From: a virus
Virus record (IMG/VR): IMGVR_UViG_3300043438_001726
Location: 1 to 26,115 of that record
Strand: one strand, 5' to 3'
DNA: 26,115 nt
The notes beneath the pieces were generated by a model that saw only the letters and a list, made by a program, of their open reading frames with translations, did no database searches and was not told where the DNA came from. The position numbers and the translations under genes are program-made. How positions within the stretch are numbered: the first letter of the stretch is position 1; each line of letters begins with the position of its first letter. Shown here in pieces: positions 25,601 through 26,115 of the stretch.

Positions 25601-26115
25601 CCCCAGGAATAACGCGGCCCCGTGGTTTGACCCATCCGACGCTCCTGATTACTGGACAGACGAAGAGCGCATGGCGTGGGGGCTGCCCCCACGCGGGGAA
25701 TCGCCTGACGTTTGGCCACAGGCTATTCCAAACCGCGAAGAGTGGCAATACGTTTTCGATGCTGACGGCGAGATTATCAGCGGTCAGCTTGAGTTGCCGC
25801 CCTGGCAAGACGGCACTTATGCCCGACCGCAGCACGGGAACGTGGACCCCAACTTCTTGCGCAACAATGGATACTCCGCGTACGACCCTCTCGGCCTGCA
25901 CCGCCCCATTGGGGAGCGGGGACGGCCCTGGTCGATGCAGGACGCAGGCCCCGATCCTGACGGCCCCTGGTCGCCCAGGCCCGACCCGTCGCCGATCCAG
26001 CTGGAGCTTTTCAATAACTCTCAGCTAACCCAATCCAGCCCAGACACCTTTGACCTAACCGACGCTGATTGGGCAAAGCCCCGACCTTCTGCGCCTCCGC
26101 AAAAAGTTCAGGCGA
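16635..26115 (+). CDS. Giant tape measure protein with amidase, P60-like and three ADP-ribosyltransferase-like modules (partial, 3' end off window)
   Basis: GTG 16635 overlaps the chaperone stop and the frame stays open for 3,160 codons to the window end. Residues 1-685 are helical with hydrophobic stretches (IIPVIGPALGASIDLATTSI; ALFIGLAGPIELTKNIVVGS), normal for tape measures that set tail length and form the DNA channel. Residues about 690-915 are Pro/Ala linker. An amidase domain spans 921-1076 (H929, H1041, D1055). Next come a Pro-rich spacer, the tape-measure motif GTATSDSIPAWLSNGEFV (about 1348) and an NlpC/P60-like domain (C1442, H1500). Gly/Pro linkers carry repeats of F-x-x-G-G-x-V. 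Residues 2089-2921 hold three ADP-ribosyltransferase-like modules. Repeated SKPPGP-type linkers run to the edge. The tape-measure call is firm; ART assignment and delivery into the host are inference. Confidence 0.93.
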   Translation, partial: MTAPLLSMAVALLPDLSAMTSAAVGSAVAKMGQASAEQWKKSFAVQNKDDTVNWLRTFEEQIKKTEQISGMAGQRAADSFLGGFEAIREFNTENLFNSLMGSANGVVDMFGGIGKAASSIIPVIGPALGASIDLATTSINAFVQVGGGFLKQLTEIGDTYLSVKRTLAGSLLEIEDINAATTAVRDIMGSGAVDHLPDVEASLGRFQRALGLSGEKLLEFTKTYANAVEIVGQFDPTNTAGIMRAFDIAPEEMQANLTAMVNIVRGTGGEMGRIQSDMIRSGPAFRALGYDLRETAWFFGTQVERGERGTKLVYGINQMVSKINEGIEVGRFTSLEQGWAKILNTVKELDALGDEKSALSILGEYTTPANATLWLEEIRKNILLLPEDMAKAAAGFDQPIDEIAAKTTDISGALENLSQSIEAAFMPVGSVLAEGLVGAGTKLTDWVNNNEVKIAQWGADVAGWFVGGLGGITDAIGALFIGLAGPIELTKNIVVGSFIAMLAPIRSLLGGLSALPSWLGGGAFQGLHDALDGLDRGLRNAFDQDWGNGIGKVGDAMRDAADYVPTIQNGLQDAATNFRTRVSINDILSADIDKAKKGLESMVGTVYKDGTADKPAFKLLGTPQEQATALSKMKEMGLTLTLSGQGVVTAVTAANETAMKMWENWYANITKTPVEMRIQPQDKDGNDVEDLNDLVPPGDPAKLPVDGSSPGSSPSGPPGTRPPIGPSGKSFSTPSIDRGETPAPPATGSPPPPPAEPKPYVAPEVTNTPYLPGTEPPGTRAPAAPAAPAAPVAPAAPVAPAAPVAPAAPVAPAAPVAPAAPAAPVAPAQGAGPLPGPVAPTTPAAPTGPLPGPAPVAASAPTVAAPVVKQDAPAGTPGTYPDITNMPAFNERSAPSPNQHPRTETWNTSYTELLNKTATPEKPSYIVLHTNEGDQSATAQASSMVSDGKSYHFIVDKDGKTVLDVVDPSQASKSVYDPANNDTINVGMAGTFADWGRSDWLNRTDQLKTTAYIAAREAVDAGIDLDVLGGSAPGSEGIVGHDWITKYFGKTDHEDPGENFPWDVFAQYVQEAAAAMRGAKDNAVLPPAPAVPGLSTTAPTSTPRMPTVPSNVPVGDGGAGTPQSPGAPYIPQRAGQPGSSSSAPHPLHPSIPAGSPPSASNPVPVEIVAPNPLIPEAKPLAPSGSSPGGTIENPSAPYIPARPIFPGDPEYGNKSIFPDGAAGKSRHGGLAEEKVPQAPQVPATPGNVTSSDYSPPVIARPGYKEPPTPPSAASIEHDEKTRRAYDQSARDAATLPGKIANEAKEFWGGLKDLGSAIAGIPAWIGETSERWRAETGGGRYSVGGAVFGAGTATSDSIPAWLSNGEFVQKADAVSHYGLSFMHALNAKTIPRFVLNATKMIPRFADGGEVSESGQAGGRDLGTAVNYLKSVDGTPYVLGGLDCTQLVEEAVTRYRGMSSPGALWTGNQGDWLAQMGFRPGLSGAFKVGWGGENVNTSEGGHTAMTLPNGVNVESAGGSVGEVRYGRGARGASDSMFSSHASFASGGHVTGLNVDGEPPPWKPGAGGDAGKPGVLPPWHPGIYGDFSPGIIPGPDYRPRGPDVDLGLLAPWWFWPGDGVFSPDDRRKRRGVQGFSEGGEVGGGAWAYDDNGNPVGFGDQINPGPTMPFELLAWIGKKIWRANDALNEEMFGRRTVLPWQELLGKGDGRRVPGYSDGGAVGDEWVGGGGDFGGDSSSTPAAATEWVGGGGDFSGGSSSAFSSSTKDSLAAATVAMSGGAAIPAAPQATASTGTATRIDSTGAGLGLGPTPNVNASPGFQAQQAISNFSDRVERSTVGQYGGGVGDAIVENAEELIYAVQHPIEAAKAMAPLVGLGGDSAPGVADAWKYVAKDTLHWDEWDDNAARAAGGVTVDVGALIGGAAWGPARAAMKAAPGEKAKAARNYYPNAIKNLPKAVKSLPGAARGLIQSELEIAAVRKELAALPIDVDGGTSGPLVEPWPALAASRPPSQGIDSAWPISGSPLALEGQSLVPPMFQPTLENVNQSLSNRSQLTEIFNRAPKADPMEAWEIASANWPYRVGGYHSEFPAQHPFSTDEVEAIRDYTGDFMPNRYLRDPARLEEDALTGALYPSYDPALMVELLDSAIAKSARTPSGGLMVTRAMTNKQLARIFPQVNAEGSDIKGERGLEPAYMSTSVGIGDTTPWLNDVMMHILLPEDFEALFLSSLPDELRAALSTHPAVQSNRMRTSIPALRGSGLQGHGTPTLSTFPFQNELLTRRSTGLTVVQEFPPASPDEYFERLGDRAAIDLGGSARGGAYPFPPYDGSLAGNFNWKPVRELWAVADQPPLPPNPLQSLDPSSIGWPSTLPSRPPSRDKQVPISDLGLNAMGVTDEALKLGATHIVEPAGARPLDDVARLYGVTGLTPDQIGKFPQSNELGIGESWMPPTLDYAQASGTSPSTRHYAEEFHELTSELWKSVVYFPAAKGHIRQGMLDATLRGYEPLDPYAMEGVIQHFNTRIADGLPGAWLYSQVSPSGDWARVKPSDLTDTDIQMLQTLGREMAARAAYGDPASRLMRGTTMPVEAFAEIEPGEILSLTPSSFTDSAHEAKDFASNSWDEDWRKQAGDHIGVVFNLEEGAKVASVAPYRVDERVAWGDFLIGDVQDISEDLMSVDIRQQSMRPTGYALPDLAWPKTLSSRPPTPRGVAWEGPPLADPYSGPLSSNIDRYWQSVTNFDDNKEHMRTGARMAQTDGYAGWPSGSFSNKPTPDDLQNAGAELVARAANAEPTTHDVYRGIQVSPEYANELRGMAPGAGLTMPLSSFTPDPIRAEAFSYGDPFMDPGQIEPLRPKGTPEGELESLVFRLQEGAKLATVQTRNQSLLEQVGFGQFEVVGVEPSGSRLIDHTDPDGFYRDYASTVVTIRQKSMMESAPEVLSSKPPGPRNNAAPWFDPSDAPAYWTDEERKAWGLPPRGESPDSSKPPGPPRNKPPGRAVVPRNNAAPWFDPSDAPDYWTDEERMAWGLPPRGESPDVWPQAIPNREEWQYVFDADGEIISGQLELPPWQDGTYARPQHGNVDPNFLRNNGYSAYDPLGLHRPIGERGRPWSMQDAGPDPDGPWSPRPDPSPIQLELFNNSQLTQSSPDTFDLTDADWAKPRPSAPPQKVQA
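18975..19100 (+). repeat. Seven 18-nt units encoding A-P-A-A-P-V
   Basis: GCGCCTGCCGCCCCTGTC occurs in seven units from 18975 to 19100, the first and seventh ending GCC instead of GTC, then decays. It encodes a Pro/Ala linker before the amidase domain and is a likely hotspot for unit gain or loss. Confidence 0.9.
19395..19860 (+). other. N-acetylmuramoyl-L-alanine amidase domain within the tape measure protein
   Basis: The domain starts PSYIVLHTNEG (H929) and continues SYHFIVDKDGK, then NVGMAGTFADWGRSDWL, IVGHDWITKYFG (H1041) and DHEDPGENFPWDVF. This is the Amidase_2/PGRP pattern. H929, H1041 and D1055 occupy the zinc positions (AmpD-type D in DPG). It is close in phrasing to endolysin amidases of mycobacterial/Gordonia phages. 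It should cleave the lactyl-L-alanine bond of peptidoglycan as the tail penetrates the wall. Confidence 0.88.
20880..21255 (+). other. NlpC/P60-like peptidase domain within the tape measure protein
   Basis: TPYVLGGLDCTQLVEEAV provides the catalytic Cys1442; GGHTAMTLPNGVNVESAGG provides His1500 with the typical actinophage 'GGHT' strand. A late RYGRGARGA loop completes the pattern seen in tape measures of actinophages. It would cut peptide cross-bridges or stem peptides of the wall. The third catalytic residue is not certain. Confidence 0.8.
22899..23490 (+). other. ADP-ribosyltransferase-like module 1 (tape measure residues about 2089-2286)
   Basis: Order of motifs fits the toxin ART fold (PF03496-like). 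An N-lobe EVEAIRDYTGDFMPNRYLR is followed by LLDSAIAKS, then GGLMVTRAM with the NAD-binding Arg2157. Next is AYMSTSV (S2190-T-S), and finally FQNELLTRRSTGLTVV, where Q2268-x-E2270 stands for the Q/E-x-E catalytic turn. All three signature elements are present in order with sensible spacing. The Q-x-E form is that of C3-type enzymes. Confidence 0.68.
23982..24660 (+). other. ADP-ribosyltransferase-like module 2, diverged (residues about 2450-2676)
   Basis: LMRGT (Arg2572), LTPSSFTD (S2595-S-F in place of S-T-S) and the strand VVFNLEEGAKVASV are followed by DERVAWGDFLIGDV (E2646) and MSVDIRQQS. The phrase order and many residues match module 3. The active-site turn lacks the second acid in canonical spacing, so activity is doubtful. 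Confidence 0.52.
24757..25395 (+). other. ADP-ribosyltransferase-like module 3, diverged (residues about 2709-2921)
   Basis: HDVYRGIQVS gives the Y-R-G start typical of ART families (Arg2789). It is followed by MPLSSFTPD (S2815), LVFRLQEGAKLATVQ and LLEQVGFGQFEVVGVE (E2877), ending VVTIRQKSM. The turn has one clear Glu rather than E/Q-x-E. Clear paralogue of module 2. Confidence 0.55.
25439..25709 (+). repeat. 109-nt direct repeat, two copies (25439-25547 and 25601-25709)
   Basis: The copies are of equal length and differ at eight positions (about 93% identical). Each encodes NNAAPWFDPSDAP-x-YWTDEER-x-AWGLPPRGESPD. They are separated by 53 nt that carry a further SSKPPGP linker. The similarity implies a recent in-frame duplication near the right edge of the window. 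Confidence 0.9.

Overview
This window is part of the genome of a long-tailed (siphovirus-type) double-stranded DNA phage, almost certainly an actinobacteriophage. The case rests on four points: the virion gene order (terminase, portal, protease, capsid, connectors, tail terminator, major tail protein, two tail-assembly chaperones, tape measure); GC-rich codon use with many GTG starts and GTGA/ATGA overlaps; HNH genes of the mycobacteriophage/Gordonia-phage style; and an amidase domain that closely resembles endolysin amidases of phages infecting mycolate-bearing Actinobacteria. The exact host (Mycobacterium, Gordonia, Rhodococcus or a relative) cannot be fixed from this sequence. No integrase, repressor, lysis cassette, tRNA or CRISPR array is visible.

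Layout. 1-1805: a minus-strand operon of a small membrane protein, a cysteine-rich two-segment membrane protein and a family 2 glycosyltransferase that runs off the left edge, read from a promoter near 1777-1805. 1837-2511: an HNH endonuclease. 2616-4054: two tandem genes with related N-terminal modules, the second with a long Pro/Asp repeat stalk. 4096-6695: a possible microprotein, small and large terminase, and a small membrane protein. 6716-9374: portal and prohead protease with an acidic repeat extension. 9377-10741: an accessory island between protease and capsid, with a C5-cytosine methyltransferase, two short minus-strand genes and two tiny plus-strand frames. 10777-12366: major capsid protein, a 39-codon frame and a strong hairpin terminator. 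12411-14702: head-tail connector genes and tail terminator. 14686-15069: an antisense HNH gene. 15186-16638: major tail protein and two chaperones, the second in the -1 frame relative to the first. 16635 to the right edge: one open frame of at least 3,160 codons, the tape measure protein.

The most interesting object is this tape measure protein. After an ordinary helical and hydrophobic N-terminal part it carries a Pro/Ala linker with an 18-nt repeat, an N-acetylmuramoyl-L-alanine amidase domain, the usual glycine-rich tape-measure motifs, an NlpC/P60-like domain, and then three successive modules that resemble ADP-ribosyltransferases. The modules are delimited by a recurring S-R/K-P-P linker. 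The first keeps an R / S-T-S / Q-x-E signature. The reading is that this is a tail-borne protein that cuts peptidoglycan in two ways and may also carry toxin-fold ADP-ribosyltransferase units into the host at DNA entry. That delivery role is inference. The frame has no stop in the window, so its C-terminus is unseen.
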